Assembly (NCBI RefSeq): GCF_017483025.1
Contig: NZ_JAFUMA010000054.1
Location: forward strand, 1 to 44,227
Direction: 5' to 3'
Origin: Anaerotignum sp.
Lineage (GTDB): Bacteria > Bacillota > Clostridia > Lachnospirales > Anaerotignaceae
DNA: 44,227 nucleotides
The position numbers and the translations under genes were made by a program. The stretch's first letter is position 1; the number at the start of each line of letters is the position of its first letter. The notes below the pieces were generated by a model. That model made no database searches and was not told where the DNA came from. It saw only the letters and a program-made list of their open reading frames with translations. Below, one piece after another: positions 36,128 through 44,132 of the stretch.

Positions 36128-37333
36128 TCACTCATTCGTCGTCAATTCATCATCGTTCATCTGCACATCTTCTACAGGTTCGATCCCATGGATGCGCCAG
36201 TCGATCAGCTCTTTGAGCCCTTCTTCATCGATATCGTAATAAGAACCGCCTTCCCCGGGCACCGTATCGCTGGTGATCTTCGCAGGGTCAAGGTCTTTTA
36301 CATATTTTACATATTTCAGCGCTTCCGATACAGAAATATTACTTTCTGTGCAATCCAGCGCAACTTTCACCAGATCATCCAGATTGTTCATCAACGTCTC
36401 AGAGCTGCATACTTTTTCGATCAGCGCCTGGATAAACTGCTGCTGCACCTCGATACGTTTCAGGTCTTTCTGGGCATAGCCTTCACGGAAACGAACCAGC
36501 TGTTCCGCCTTTTCCCCATCCAGATGCTGCGTGCCGGGATACAAATCGATATACAGATCCTGATAAGGGTCTACATAATACAGTCTGTCTTCTACATTGA
36601 AATCTACACCGCCTACAGCGTCAACGATCTCTCTGAATGCAGACAAGTCTACCTTTACATAGTAATCGATCTTGATATCCAGCAGATCTTCCAGCATCGT
36701 TACGGAGAAAGTGCAGCGGTTGTCGTTGCCCGCATAGGCATGTACCTCTGTCAGCTTACACTGGCCGTAAACACCGTTGCGGTTGGGCACATAAGCATCA
36801 TTATCTTCCAGATATTGGATCATATCATCCGTCATCGTTACTCTTGTATCTCTGGGAACAGAGATGAAATGCAGATCTTTCGTCTTCGTATTGAAACTTG
36901 CCACCATATTGACATCGGCGCGGAACCCATCCTCGTCGGTACCGAAAATCGCCACATTAATGATTTCTTCCACCTTTTCCTGATCAGATGTGGAAACCAC
37001 AAAATCGGAATTTTCCGCCTTGCTGTCCCATTTATCCATCATGACCCAAACCTTCGCAGCAGCGTATGCACCGATCAGCAGCAAAATCAGCGCGATCACG
37101 ATCAGGATGCTTCTGCGGCGTCTTTTTTTCTGCTCTGCCTTGCGGCGAGACATCCTTCTGCCCTGGGCCACTCTTCTGGGGTCGATATAGGTCTGTTCCT
37201 CATACACTACCCTCTGCTGTTCTTCGGGGTAAGGGGTGCGGGTCTGTCTGCGGCGCACCTGACGCTGACGCAGCTCCATATCCATATCATCGTAGGGTCT
37301 GCGGCGTCTTCTGTATTCTCTTTTTTCACCCAT
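36128..37333 (-). CDS. LytR-CpsA-Psr (LCP) ligase with long basic N-terminal tail
   Basis: A second LCP ligase of 401 residues. It starts with an unusual cytoplasmic region of about 72 residues, very rich in Arg, Tyr and Gln (EYRRRRRPYDDMD, then RRKAEQKKRRRR), followed by a membrane helix at about 74-95 and the external LCP domain with FISVPRDTRVTMTDD, IVDAVGGVDFNVED and LDGEKAEQLVRFREG. It lacks the LytR_C extension of its neighbour. The basic tail could bind membrane phosphates or cytoplasmic division partners. The start at 37333 has AGAGGAG nine bases upstream and a strong promoter about 75 bases before it. It heads an operon LCP-LCP-udk-small membrane protein. Confidence 0.92.
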   Translation of the reverse strand: MGEKREYRRRRRPYDDMDMELRQRQVRRRQTRTPYPEEQQRVVYEEQTYIDPRRVAQGRRMSRRKAEQKKRRRRSILIVIALILLLIGAYAAAKVWVMMDKWDSKAENSDFVVSTSDQEKVEEIINVAIFGTDEDGFRADVNMVASFNTKTKDLHFISVPRDTRVTMTDDMIQYLEDNDAYVPNRNGVYGQCKLTEVHAYAGNDNRCTFSVTMLEDLLDIKIDYYVKVDLSAFREIVDAVGGVDFNVEDRLYYVDPYQDLYIDLYPGTQHLDGEKAEQLVRFREGYAQKDLKRIEVQQQFIQALIEKVCSSETLMNNLDDLVKVALDCTESNISVSEALKYVKYVKDLDPAKITSDTVPGEGGSYYDIDEEGLKELIDWRIHGIEPVEDVQMNDDELTTNE

Positions 37334-37397
37334 GATTCTATTCTCCTCTTTTCAGAGTTTCTTCTCAAATATATATTTATTTCTTTGCAACCCTTTA

Positions 37398-37426
37398 ATT
37401 ATAGCAAATCCGACAAACCATGACAA
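37398..37426 (-). promoter_or_regulatory. Predicted promoter of the LCP-LCP-udk operon
   Basis: On the minus strand TTGTCA (37426-37421), 17 bases, then a perfect TATAAT (37403-37398), about 65 bases before the first LCP start. The intergenic stretch 37334-37654 otherwise holds only the divergent promoter for the LtaS-like gene and AT-rich sequence. Confidence 0.75.
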
Positions 37427-37583
37427 CAACAGAATGGGATATCCTTCCACTTTTTCGCCATTTTTGCCCTTTTGCACGGATTTCTTTTAAAATTCATGCT
37501 TTTCCTATTTTATTATACACCATTTCGCCCCCATGAAAAGGTACAAAATTCTTAATTTTCCAGCCTTGCTCCCCCCGTCTTTC

Positions 37584-37612
37584 TTTACTTTTCCGACAAA
37601 TTCTCGTATAAT
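37584..37612 (+). promoter_or_regulatory. Predicted promoter of the LtaS-like gene
   Basis: TTTACT (37584-37589), 17 bases, then a perfect TATAAT (37607-37612), about 42 bases before the start codon. Confidence 0.65.
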
Positions 37613-37654
37613 CCGTATTTGTAAGAACAAAATCCATCCGAAGGAGGCATATAT

Positions 37655-39547
37655 ATGAAGGAACAGGATTCTGAAAAAGTTTCTGTTTTATATAAGGTAA
37701 AGAAATTCCTGACCACACCCCAGGGCATTGTCGCAGCGCTGCTTGTGGCATCCGTTGTCATCACCGGCCTGGTCTATCTCATCACAACAACAAAAATTTT
37801 GCACGTTGGCTGGAAAATTTTGCATGCCCCTACCATGCTGCTGCTGAATATCCTGCCAGTGCTTCTGATGTTGCTGCTGCTGTTTTTTCTGACGAAGAAG
37901 CTCTTCTTCTCCGTCAGCGTCACAGGGGTCGTCCTCATTTTCTTCGCCATCGCAGACCGCATCAAGGTCTCCATGCGCCAGGAACCCCTGCTGCCTACCG
38001 ACCTGACTCTGGTAAAAGAGGTCGCTGCCATTCTGCAGACCTTTCCCATCTATCAGCTGGTGCTGATCGGCGTGATGCTTGTCCTTTTTGTAGTGCTGCT
38101 GGTGCTGAGCTTCAAAAAATCCAAAAGTGTGACGCTGGCTGCTGCGCCTCGCATCGTCGGTATCATTCTGGTCATCGTCTGCGCCTTTGGTGCTAACCAG
38201 CTCTGGTATGCGGATAAGGCTCGCTATGACGCTTACCCTACCGTAGATAACCCCTATTTCCAGGTAAATCAGTACAACACCCGCGGGATGATCTATTCCT
38301 TCCTGCATCAGTTCAATATCACCCAGATGGAAGCGCCCGAAGGCTATGATGCAACCTATTTCGCAGAAAAAGAAAATGTAAAATGGGCTGCCCCCGAAGG
38401 GAAAGAATATCCTCACATCATTATGATCATGGGGGAAGCCTTCTCCGATCTAAGCGAAAATGAACATCTGGATTTCACAGGCTATCGTGACCCTCTGCAG
38501 AATTTCAAGGCTATCTGTGCCGATGAAAACGCCGTCAGCGGCCATATTGCTGTAGCAAATTTCGGCGGCGGTACCTCCAATACGGAATACGACGTGCTGA
38601 CTGGCTGTGCGACCCGCTATCTGGACAGTTCTCTGCCATCCTATAACTTCATCCACAGCGATTTTGACGGCATGCCCCGTCAGCTGGGTCTGCTGGGCTA
38701 TGAAACGTTGTCCATCCATCCCGGCTACGCCTGGTTCTATAACCGTCAGAATGTTTACCCCGATCTTGGCTTCGAAACCTGCTATTTCCTGGAGGATTCC
38801 TTTGACCTGGCTACCCAGGGTATCGGCGGTTATATCAATGAAGAAGTCACCATGGATAAGATCATTGAAACACTGGATACCCACATTCAGGAGAAGGATA
38901 CCCCTCTTTTCTCCTTCACTGTGACCATCCAGAACCATGGCCCCTATGAAAAGAAATACGGCACTCTGCCTGCCAATTTCTCCACCGATGTAGAACTGGA
39001 TGAAAATCAGACAGATCTGCTGACCCAGTATTTCCAAGGCGTTATCGATGCCGATGAACAGATCGGCCGTTTGAAGGAATACGCAGAAAATTCCCAAGAA
39101 CCCATCGTATTGGTCTACTTCGGCGACCACCTGCCCGGCTTCTCCAATGGTATGGAATTTTTCGACCTGCTGGATTATCCCATCAATGCCAATGGCACTC
39201 CCGAAGAACAGCTAGCGGTTTATGAAACGCCCTTTTTCATCTGGCAAAACGACAGCGCCAAAGCCATGAGCGATGCCAAAGCCAATGCAGAGGCTATGAA
39301 CGTTCCCGAACTGATCAGCTCTCAGTTCCTGGGTACTACCATGCTGGATCTGTTAGAGATCGACTGTCGCTCCCCTTTGTATGCGCTGAATAATGAATTG
39401 CGCAAAGAACTGCCAGTCTGTGCAAAAAATATTTACGTTGACAGAGAAGGTAATTATACAGAAGCCATTTCTGAAGAACAGCAGGAAATGGTTCGAACTA
39501 TCAAAAACTGGCAGTATTACAAGCTTTTCGACGAAAAGCTGTCCTGA
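37655..39547 (+). CDS. LTA-synthase-like sulfatase-fold phosphoglycerol transferase
   Basis: This 630-residue protein has five membrane helices in its first 185 residues and a large external sulfatase-fold domain. Active-site residues of the LtaS family are present: Glu261 (IMIMGEAFSDL), the nucleophile Thr307 in FGGGTSNTEYDVLTG, and Asp491-His492 in VYFGDHLPGFSNG. LtaS polymerises glycerol phosphate from phosphatidylglycerol; relatives decorate other glycans with phosphoglycerol, so the exact product is open. The membrane part diverges from S. aureus LtaS (for example RQEPLLPTDLTLVKEV before the fourth helix). AAGGAGG precedes the ATG at 37655. It is a single-gene unit with its own promoter and terminator, divergent from the LCP operon, which fits a role in wall-polymer synthesis. 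Confidence 0.9.
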   Translation: MKEQDSEKVSVLYKVKKFLTTPQGIVAALLVASVVITGLVYLITTTKILHVGWKILHAPTMLLLNILPVLLMLLLLFFLTKKLFFSVSVTGVVLIFFAIADRIKVSMRQEPLLPTDLTLVKEVAAILQTFPIYQLVLIGVMLVLFVVLLVLSFKKSKSVTLAAAPRIVGIILVIVCAFGANQLWYADKARYDAYPTVDNPYFQVNQYNTRGMIYSFLHQFNITQMEAPEGYDATYFAEKENVKWAAPEGKEYPHIIMIMGEAFSDLSENEHLDFTGYRDPLQNFKAICADENAVSGHIAVANFGGGTSNTEYDVLTGCATRYLDSSLPSYNFIHSDFDGMPRQLGLLGYETLSIHPGYAWFYNRQNVYPDLGFETCYFLEDSFDLATQGIGGYINEEVTMDKIIETLDTHIQEKDTPLFSFTVTIQNHGPYEKKYGTLPANFSTDVELDENQTDLLTQYFQGVIDADEQIGRLKEYAENSQEPIVLVYFGDHLPGFSNGMEFFDLLDYPINANGTPEEQLAVYETPFFIWQNDSAKAMSDAKANAEAMNVPELISSQFLGTTMLDLLEIDCRSPLYALNNELRKELPVCAKNIYVDREGNYTEAISEEQQEMVRTIKNWQYYKLFDEKLS

Positions 39548-39567
39548 CTTTACAAAAACAAGTTTCA

Positions 39568-39596
39568 TGCCAGGAAAATTATTCCTGGCATTTTTT
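39568..39596 (+). terminator. Terminator of the LtaS-like gene
   Basis: TGCCAGGAA (39568-39576) pairs perfectly with TTCCTGGCA (39582-39590), followed by six T. Confidence 0.92.
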
Positions 39597-39844
39597 CTTT
39601 AAAATAAACTTTTATTACTCAGACATAAGACATGGTTCCCCTCGTTTTTACTTGAAAAATTACCTCTAAATTCCCATATTTTTACATTTATGTTATAAAT
39701 TCCATGTTAAAATTTACCATTTCGTATAGAAAATTGAGCCTAAAAATCCCGTTGTTTTTTATCTTTTTTGGATGTTTCTTAACATTGTATTTATTTTAAT
39801 ACATACTTATGAACAAAAAATTGGCTGTTTTTTTCAAATTTTTA

Positions 39845-39873
39845 TTGAAATTATTTAACATATGAGGTAAAAT
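39845..39873 (+). promoter_or_regulatory. Predicted promoter of the first NSS transporter
   Basis: TTGAAA (39845-39850), 17 bases, TAAAAT (39868-39873). It predicts a leader of about 177 bases. The stretch 39597-39844 before it is AT-rich with no gene; its part near 39720-39765 resembles the sequence at 41625-41670 before the second NSS gene. Confidence 0.6.
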
Positions 39874-39889
39874 ATGTTTGATACGAAAC

Positions 39890-39989
39890 GCTGGCGCGAT
39901 TTTTATTTCCGTGGCTGATTTTTCACAGACAAGGAAATTTGAGGGAGGGAATCGCGGCAGCAGAAATGTTTCCCGTTACGAAACATTTC
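39890..39989 (+). promoter_or_regulatory. Structured leader of the first NSS transporter
   Basis: Between the predicted promoter and the first NSS gene the RNA can form a long closing stem: GCTG-G-CGCGATT (39890-39901) with AATCGCG-G-CAGC (39950-39961), eleven pairs around one G-G mismatch. It encloses ATTTCC (39905-39910) with GGAAAT (39933-39938). A second hairpin follows directly: GAAATGTTTC (39963-39972) with GAAACATTTC (39980-39989), ten perfect pairs and a seven-base loop. This looks like a riboswitch-type or protein-bound leader. I do not recognise a known class. Function inferred. Confidence 0.5.
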
Positions 39990-40056
39990 ATATGAGGAAT
40001 GGAATTTCCCATCCATCGCTATCATTATTATTATTTTCATGTAAGGAGGTATACTT

Positions 40057-41445
40057 ATGTCTACAACTGAAAATCGTGTTGAGTTTGGTTCCAAGCTAGG
40101 TTTCATCCTGTCTGCGGCTGGTTCTGCTGTAGGTCTGGGTAACATCTGGAAATTCCCCGGCAAGGCTTATTTCTGCGGCGGCGGCGCTTTCCTGATCGTT
40201 TATCTGATCATCGTTGCTCTGGTAGGTACTACAGTAATGATGGCCGAGTTCACAGTTGGCCGTAAAACACACAAAAACGCAGTTGGTGCTCTGCGCGAAC
40301 TGAATTCCAAATGGTCCTGGGTTGGTGGTCTGGGCGTTCTGACAGGCTTCATCATCCTTTGCTACTACTGTCAGGTTGGCGGCTGGGCAATCAAATATGT
40401 TGTTGCCTACATCACAGACGTTCATACAGTATGGGCTGATCCTATGGCCTACTTCGTGAACAACCTGCTGGGTGCTGATGGTTCCTTCCCTCTGCAGGGT
40501 GCTATCATCTACCCTCTGATCTTCCTGATCCTGACAGCATACATTATCAGCCATGGTACAGCTGGTATTGAAAAAATGTCTACCATTTTGATGCCCGTAC
40601 TGTTCATTCTGCTGATCGGTCTGATGATCCGTGCCTGCACACTGCCCGGCGCTGATGAAGGTCTGAAATACTTACTGCACGTTGACTTCTCCACAATCGA
40701 CGGCGTTGCAATTCTGACTGCTTTGGGTCAGGCATTCTTCTCCCTGTCCCTTGGTATGGGCGTTATGATCACATACGCTTCCTACCTGTCCCGCGAAGAC
40801 AACCTGGTTTCCAATACAGGTATTGTTTGCGTACTGGATACATGCGTAGCTCTGTTCGCAGGCTTCATGATCATCCCCGCTGTATTCGCTACAGGTATTG
40901 CTCCCGGTATGGGCGGCGGCTTCGGTTTCGCTACTCTGGCAGGCGTATTCATGGCAATCCCTGGCGGTCAGTGGATCGGTATGCTGTTCTACTTCCTGCT
41001 GTTCTTTGCAGCGATCACATCCTCCACTTCCATCCTGGAAGGCTCCATCGCATTCCTGGTTGAAGAAAAAGGCGTTGAACGTAAGAAAGCTCTGGTTGGT
41101 ACATCCATCATCATCTTTATCGTTGGTGTTCTGTACACACTGTCTCAGGCTTATATGAACCTGAAAGGTATCTGGCTGTCCGGTTCCGGCGTAACATTCC
41201 CTATCTTCGGTGACTTCCTGGAATACCTGACAGACAGACTGCTGCTGCCTCTGGGCGCATTCTTCACAACTCTGTTCGTAGGCTGGGTTTGGGGTACAGA
41301 TAACTCCGTTGAAGAAGCTACATCCAATGGCAAATACAAATTTGGTCTGGCTCCTGCCTATAAATTCATTGTCAAGATCATCGACCCCATCGCAATCGGT
41401 GCGATCATCGTCGCTGGTATGATGTTCGATATGGCTATTTCCTAA
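40057..41445 (+). CDS. NSS-family sodium-dependent (amino acid) transporter, copy 1
   Basis: This 462-residue membrane protein belongs to the neurotransmitter:sodium symporter family in the short bacterial form, with 11-12 helices. Helix 1 carries the sodium-site sequence AAGSAVGLGNIWKFPGKAY; the helix 6 region reads LGQAFFSLSLGMGVMITYAS; helix 8 has ITSSTSILEG for the second sodium site. Characterised bacterial relatives take up hydrophobic or aromatic amino acids, tyrosine or alanine-type substrates, but substrate cannot be read here. The start at 40057 has AAGGAGG eight bases upstream. A second copy about 91% identical follows after 478 bases. Codon choice is strongly biased (CTG, GGT, ATC), as in highly expressed genes. 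Confidence 0.95.
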   Translation: MSTTENRVEFGSKLGFILSAAGSAVGLGNIWKFPGKAYFCGGGAFLIVYLIIVALVGTTVMMAEFTVGRKTHKNAVGALRELNSKWSWVGGLGVLTGFIILCYYCQVGGWAIKYVVAYITDVHTVWADPMAYFVNNLLGADGSFPLQGAIIYPLIFLILTAYIISHGTAGIEKMSTILMPVLFILLIGLMIRACTLPGADEGLKYLLHVDFSTIDGVAILTALGQAFFSLSLGMGVMITYASYLSREDNLVSNTGIVCVLDTCVALFAGFMIIPAVFATGIAPGMGGGFGFATLAGVFMAIPGGQWIGMLFYFLLFFAAITSSTSILEGSIAFLVEEKGVERKKALVGTSIIIFIVGVLYTLSQAYMNLKGIWLSGSGVTFPIFGDFLEYLTDRLLLPLGAFFTTLFVGWVWGTDNSVEEATSNGKYKFGLAPAYKFIVKIIDPIAIGAIIVAGMMFDMAIS

Positions 41446-41504
41446 TCAGAAATTTTTCTTGAAAAGAAACTGAAAAGTATATTTCTGCATAAGAAATTGT
41501 ACAC

Positions 41505-41539
41505 AAGATCGGAGGCTCCCCCTCCGATCTTCTTTTTTT
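41505..41539 (+). terminator. Terminator of the first NSS gene
   Basis: AAGATCGGAGG (41505-41515) pairs perfectly over 11 positions with CCTCCGATCTT (41521-41531) and is followed by C and seven T. Each NSS gene therefore has its own transcript. Confidence 0.92.
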
Positions 41540-41631
41540 GCTCGCATCTTTAGCATTTTTCACTCAAAATCTCAATTTTTTATTGTTTTTTTATTCATAC
41601 CATACAATAGATTTTTATATTTTGCCATTAT

Positions 41632-41668
41632 GTTAAGAGAAACGACCCTAAATCTTAACGGTTTTTTT
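41632..41668 (+). terminator. Attenuator-like hairpin before the second NSS gene
   Basis: GTTAAGA (41632-41638) pairs with TCTTAAC (41653-41659), followed by GG and seven T, with a 14-base loop. It resembles an intrinsic terminator placed about 255 bases before the gene. Similar sequence before copy 1 (near 39720-39765) keeps CCTAAA and the T-run but has lost the stem. Confidence 0.45.
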
Positions 41669-41742
41669 ATGGATATTTATATGTTTTTAAGATATTCTAG
41701 CTGTAGGAAAAGACTGTAAATAATTGGAAGAACATACATTTT

Positions 41743-41821
41743 CTTCTTTTTCAGGGCATTTGGCCCATCAGACATCAGACAAACTGTAGGAGGGACAGTT
41801 CTGTAATGTATGAAAAAGAAG
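41743..41821 (+). promoter_or_regulatory. Structured leader of the second NSS transporter
   Basis: A perfect 10-bp stem, CTTCTTTTTC (41743-41752) with GAAAAAGAAG (41812-41821), encloses two hairpins: GGGC (41754-41757) with GCCC (41763-41766), and AACTGT (41782-41787) with ACAGTT (41795-41800), the latter presenting AGGAGGG in its loop, extended by CAG/CTG. The multibranched shape is like a riboswitch, but it does not match the leader of copy 1 in sequence and I cannot name a class. No convincing promoter was found upstream. Confidence 0.5.
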
Positions 41822-41910
41822 CCATCATCATACATATTACGTATGTACTTCTGAGCATTTCTCCCTATCCTGGGAAACAACCTTGTTTCCGCACAATTGT
41901 TCTTTTGTAA
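41806..41910 (+). CDS. Possible 34-residue leader peptide before the second NSS gene
   Basis: An ATG at 41806 lies 11 bases after the AGGAGGG loop and opens a 34-codon frame that ends with TAA at 41908, directly before the AGGAGG of the NSS gene. The product starts MYEKEAIIIHITYVLLSI and is rich in Ile and Leu. Position and stop placement suggest a leader ORF that could couple translation to the transporter. The spacing from the ribosome binding site is long and the site is inside a predicted stem, so this is tentative. Confidence 0.3.
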   Translation: MYEKEAIIIHITYVLLSISPYPGKQPCFRTIVLL

Positions 41911-41923
41911 AGGAGGTATACTT

Positions 41924-43312
41924 ATGTCTACAACTGAAAATCGTGGTCAATTTGGTTCCAAGCTAGGTTTCATCCTGTCTGCTGCCGGTTCTGCTGTAGG
42001 TCTGGGTAACATCTGGAAATTCCCCGGCAAAGCTTATTTCTGCGGCGGCGGCGCATTCCTGATCGTTTATCTGATCATCGTTGCTCTGATCGGTACAACA
42101 GTAATGATGGCCGAATTCACAGTAGGCCGTAAAACGCACAAAAATGCAGTTGGTGCGATGCGTGAACTGAACTCTAAATGGTCCTGGGTTGGTGGTCTGG
42201 GCGTTCTGACAGGCTTCATCATCCTGTGCTACTACTGCCAGGTTGGCGGCTGGGCAATCAAATATATCGTTGCCTACATCACAGACGTTCAGACAGTATG
42301 GGCTGATCCTACAGCTTACTTCCTGAACAACCTGCTGGGTGCTGACGGCACATTCCCTGTACAGGGTGCTGTCATCTATCCCTTCATCTTCCTGGCCCTG
42401 ACAGCATACATTATCAGCCATGGTACAGCTGGTATTGAAAAAATGTCTACCATTCTGATGCCCGTGCTGTTCATCATGCTGATCGGTCTGATGATCCGTG
42501 CCTGCACACTGCCCGGTGCTGATGAAGGTCTGGCATACATGCTGCATGTAGATTTCTCTACAATCAATGGCGTTGCCATCCTGACAGCCCTTGGTCAGGC
42601 ATTCTTCTCCCTGTCCCTTGGTATGGGTGTAATGATGACATACGCTTCCTACCTGTCCAATGAAGACAACCTGGTTTCCAACACAGCGATCGTATGTACT
42701 CTGGATACTATGGTAGCTCTGTTCGCAGGCTTCATGATCATCCCCGCTGTATTCGCTACAGGTATCGCTCCTGGTATGGGCGGCGGCTTCGGTTTTGCTA
42801 CTCTGGCTGGTGTATTTATGGCTATCCCCGGTGGTCAGTTCGTCGGTATGCTGTTCTACTTCCTGCTGTTCTTCGCAGCCATCACATCTTCTACTTCCAT
42901 CCTGGAAGGTACAATCGCATTCCTGGTTGAAGAAAAAGGCGTGGCAAGAAAGAAAGCTCTGGTTGTTACATCTGTCATTATCTTCATCGTCGGTGTTCTG
43001 TACACACTGTCTCAGGCTCATATGAACCTGAAAGGTATCTGGCTGTCCGGTTCCGGCGTAACATTCCCTATCTTTGGCGACTTCCTGGAATACCTGACAG
43101 ACAGACTGCTGCTGCCTGCTGGTGCTTTCTTCACAACTCTGTTTGTTGGTTGGGTTTGGGGCACCGAAAACTCCATTCAGGAAGCAACATCCAATGGCAA
43201 ATTCAAATTTAGCCTGGCACCTATTTATAAGGTTATCGTAAAATTCCTCGACCCTATCGCGATTGGTGCAATCATCGTAGCTGGTATGGTATTCGATATG
43301 GCTATTTCCTAA
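41924..43312 (+). CDS. NSS-family sodium-dependent (amino acid) transporter, copy 2
   Basis: This 462-residue transporter differs from copy 1 at about 40 positions and has the same helix layout and sodium-site motifs (AAGSAVGLGNIWKFPGKAY, ITSSTSILEG). Most changes are conservative (V/I/L/M), but several near helix 6 and after it (I to M before TYAS, V to T and C to M in IVCVLDTC) might alter substrate preference. The ATG at 41924 lies eight bases after AGGAGG; in-frame sequence further upstream to 41897 is not needed. The first 39 bases, ribosome binding site included, are almost identical in both copies, which points to recent duplication or gene conversion. Own terminator downstream. Confidence 0.95.
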   Translation: MSTTENRGQFGSKLGFILSAAGSAVGLGNIWKFPGKAYFCGGGAFLIVYLIIVALIGTTVMMAEFTVGRKTHKNAVGAMRELNSKWSWVGGLGVLTGFIILCYYCQVGGWAIKYIVAYITDVQTVWADPTAYFLNNLLGADGTFPVQGAVIYPFIFLALTAYIISHGTAGIEKMSTILMPVLFIMLIGLMIRACTLPGADEGLAYMLHVDFSTINGVAILTALGQAFFSLSLGMGVMMTYASYLSNEDNLVSNTAIVCTLDTMVALFAGFMIIPAVFATGIAPGMGGGFGFATLAGVFMAIPGGQFVGMLFYFLLFFAAITSSTSILEGTIAFLVEEKGVARKKALVVTSVIIFIVGVLYTLSQAHMNLKGIWLSGSGVTFPIFGDFLEYLTDRLLLPAGAFFTTLFVGWVWGTENSIQEATSNGKFKFSLAPIYKVIVKFLDPIAIGAIIVAGMVFDMAIS

Positions 43313-43361
43313 TCGAAAGAATCCTGCCATAAAAATGGCTGAAAAATAAAGCGACGTTATA

Positions 43362-43389
43362 CCGGGGAAGGGAAACCAACCCTCCCCGG
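43362..43389 (+). terminator. GC-rich hairpin after the second NSS gene
   Basis: CCGGGG-A-AGGG (43362-43372) pairs with CCCTCCCCGG (43380-43389) with one bulged A, embedded in a wider GACGT/ACGTC pairing. The following sequence is only weakly T-rich. It is probably a terminator or an mRNA-stabilising 3' structure. Confidence 0.6.
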
Positions 43390-43429
43390 CTTCCCTTCTC
43401 ACACGTCACTTGATTACGCGGCAAAAGAA

Positions 43430-43470
43430 GGCGGCAACATTCAAATGAATGTTGCCGCCTTTCTTTTTTC
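43430..43470 (+). terminator. Strong terminator between the second NSS gene and cotJA
   Basis: GGCGGCAACATTC (43430-43442) pairs perfectly over 13 positions with 43447-43459 around an AAAT loop and is followed by TTTCTTTTTT. It isolates the spore-coat operon from the NSS genes. Confidence 0.93.
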
Positions 43471-43536
43471 TCTCTGCACCATAATCGGCAATTCCCATAG
43501 AATGGTTATTGTAAAATGTCCGAAGGAGGAAATTTC

Positions 43537-43848
43537 ATGAAAGAAATGTGCAGAAACTTTGTCTGCAATCCCAACAGATGCCCCGCAGCACAGAAAAACA
43601 ATATGCAACGCTCTGGGGCCTCCATGTCTGCAAGCCCCGCCGCTGTCACCCCTGATACAAGTATGGGGGACTGCAATACCTGCGTCATTGAACGAATCGG
43701 CCTGGCTCAGGCAATGGTACCTTTCCAGCCCTACGAAGCCCCTATGGAGCAGGAACAAAGCCTTGTCTGCGGCACAGCCTTTGCCGATCTGGCAATGCCC
43801 TATTGCTCCGGCTGGAATCTCTATCGCTTTAGAAGGGAGGCGAAATAA
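43537..43848 (+). CDS. cotJA: Spore coat-associated protein CotJA
   Basis: CotJA is a small protein of the inner spore coat, made in the mother cell. This 103-residue version is cysteine-rich at the start (CRNFVCNPNRCP) and carries the CotJA core in its second half: LAQAMVPFQPYEAPM, then SLVCGTAFADLAMPY. I chose the ATG at 43537, seven bases after GAAGGAGG. Its TAA overlaps the cotJB ATG by one base. The gene order cotJA-cotJB-cotJC matches Bacillus and Clostridia and makes the call secure even though the first half is variable. Expression would be by the mother-cell sigma factors, but I could not confirm a promoter by eye. Confidence 0.9.
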   Translation: MKEMCRNFVCNPNRCPAAQKNNMQRSGASMSASPAAVTPDTSMGDCNTCVIERIGLAQAMVPFQPYEAPMEQEQSLVCGTAFADLAMPYCSGWNLYRFRREAK

Positions 43849-44132
43849 TGGATCGTGATGAATTGTTAAAAACATTGATGGAACTGGATTTTCTCGCTGT
43901 AGACCTGGGTCTTTTTCTAAATACCCACCCCGACAATACTGAAGCCATCCAGGCATATAATCAAGTCATTACTGCTGCCGATGCTGTTCGTATGAAATAT
44001 GAGGAAGCCTATGGCCCCTTGTGTTCTTTCCGCAGCTACGCAGCAAATACCCAGGATTGGCAGTGGAAGGATAATCCCTGGCCTTGGCAGACAGACGCTA
44101 ATTTTTCTCTGGCAGGAAAGGAGTGTAAATAA
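43848..44132 (+). CDS. cotJB: Spore coat protein CotJB
   Basis: A 94-residue protein of the CotJB family. Typical are DRDELLKTLMELDFLAVDLG and LFLNTHPDNTEAIQAYN near the start and the tryptophan-rich end (QDWQWKDNPWPWQ). CotJB is a structural part of the spore coat and forms an operon with CotJA and CotJC. It starts within the stop of cotJA (TAATG) behind AGGGAGGCG, and its stop is immediately followed by the cotJC start. Confidence 0.94.
   Translation: MDRDELLKTLMELDFLAVDLGLFLNTHPDNTEAIQAYNQVITAADAVRMKYEEAYGPLCSFRSYAANTQDWQWKDNPWPWQTDANFSLAGKECK

Noticed and set aside
39878..40099. 73-codon frame overlapping the start of the first NSS gene
   Set aside because: It runs out of frame into the NSS coding region, has no ribosome binding site, and its sequence is explained by the structured leader.
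43461..43530. Sigma-E-type promoter before cotJA (ATAAT near 43483 and CATAGAAT near 43496)
   Set aside because: The -10-like box is acceptable but the spacing to the -35-like box is shorter than normal, so I do not list it.
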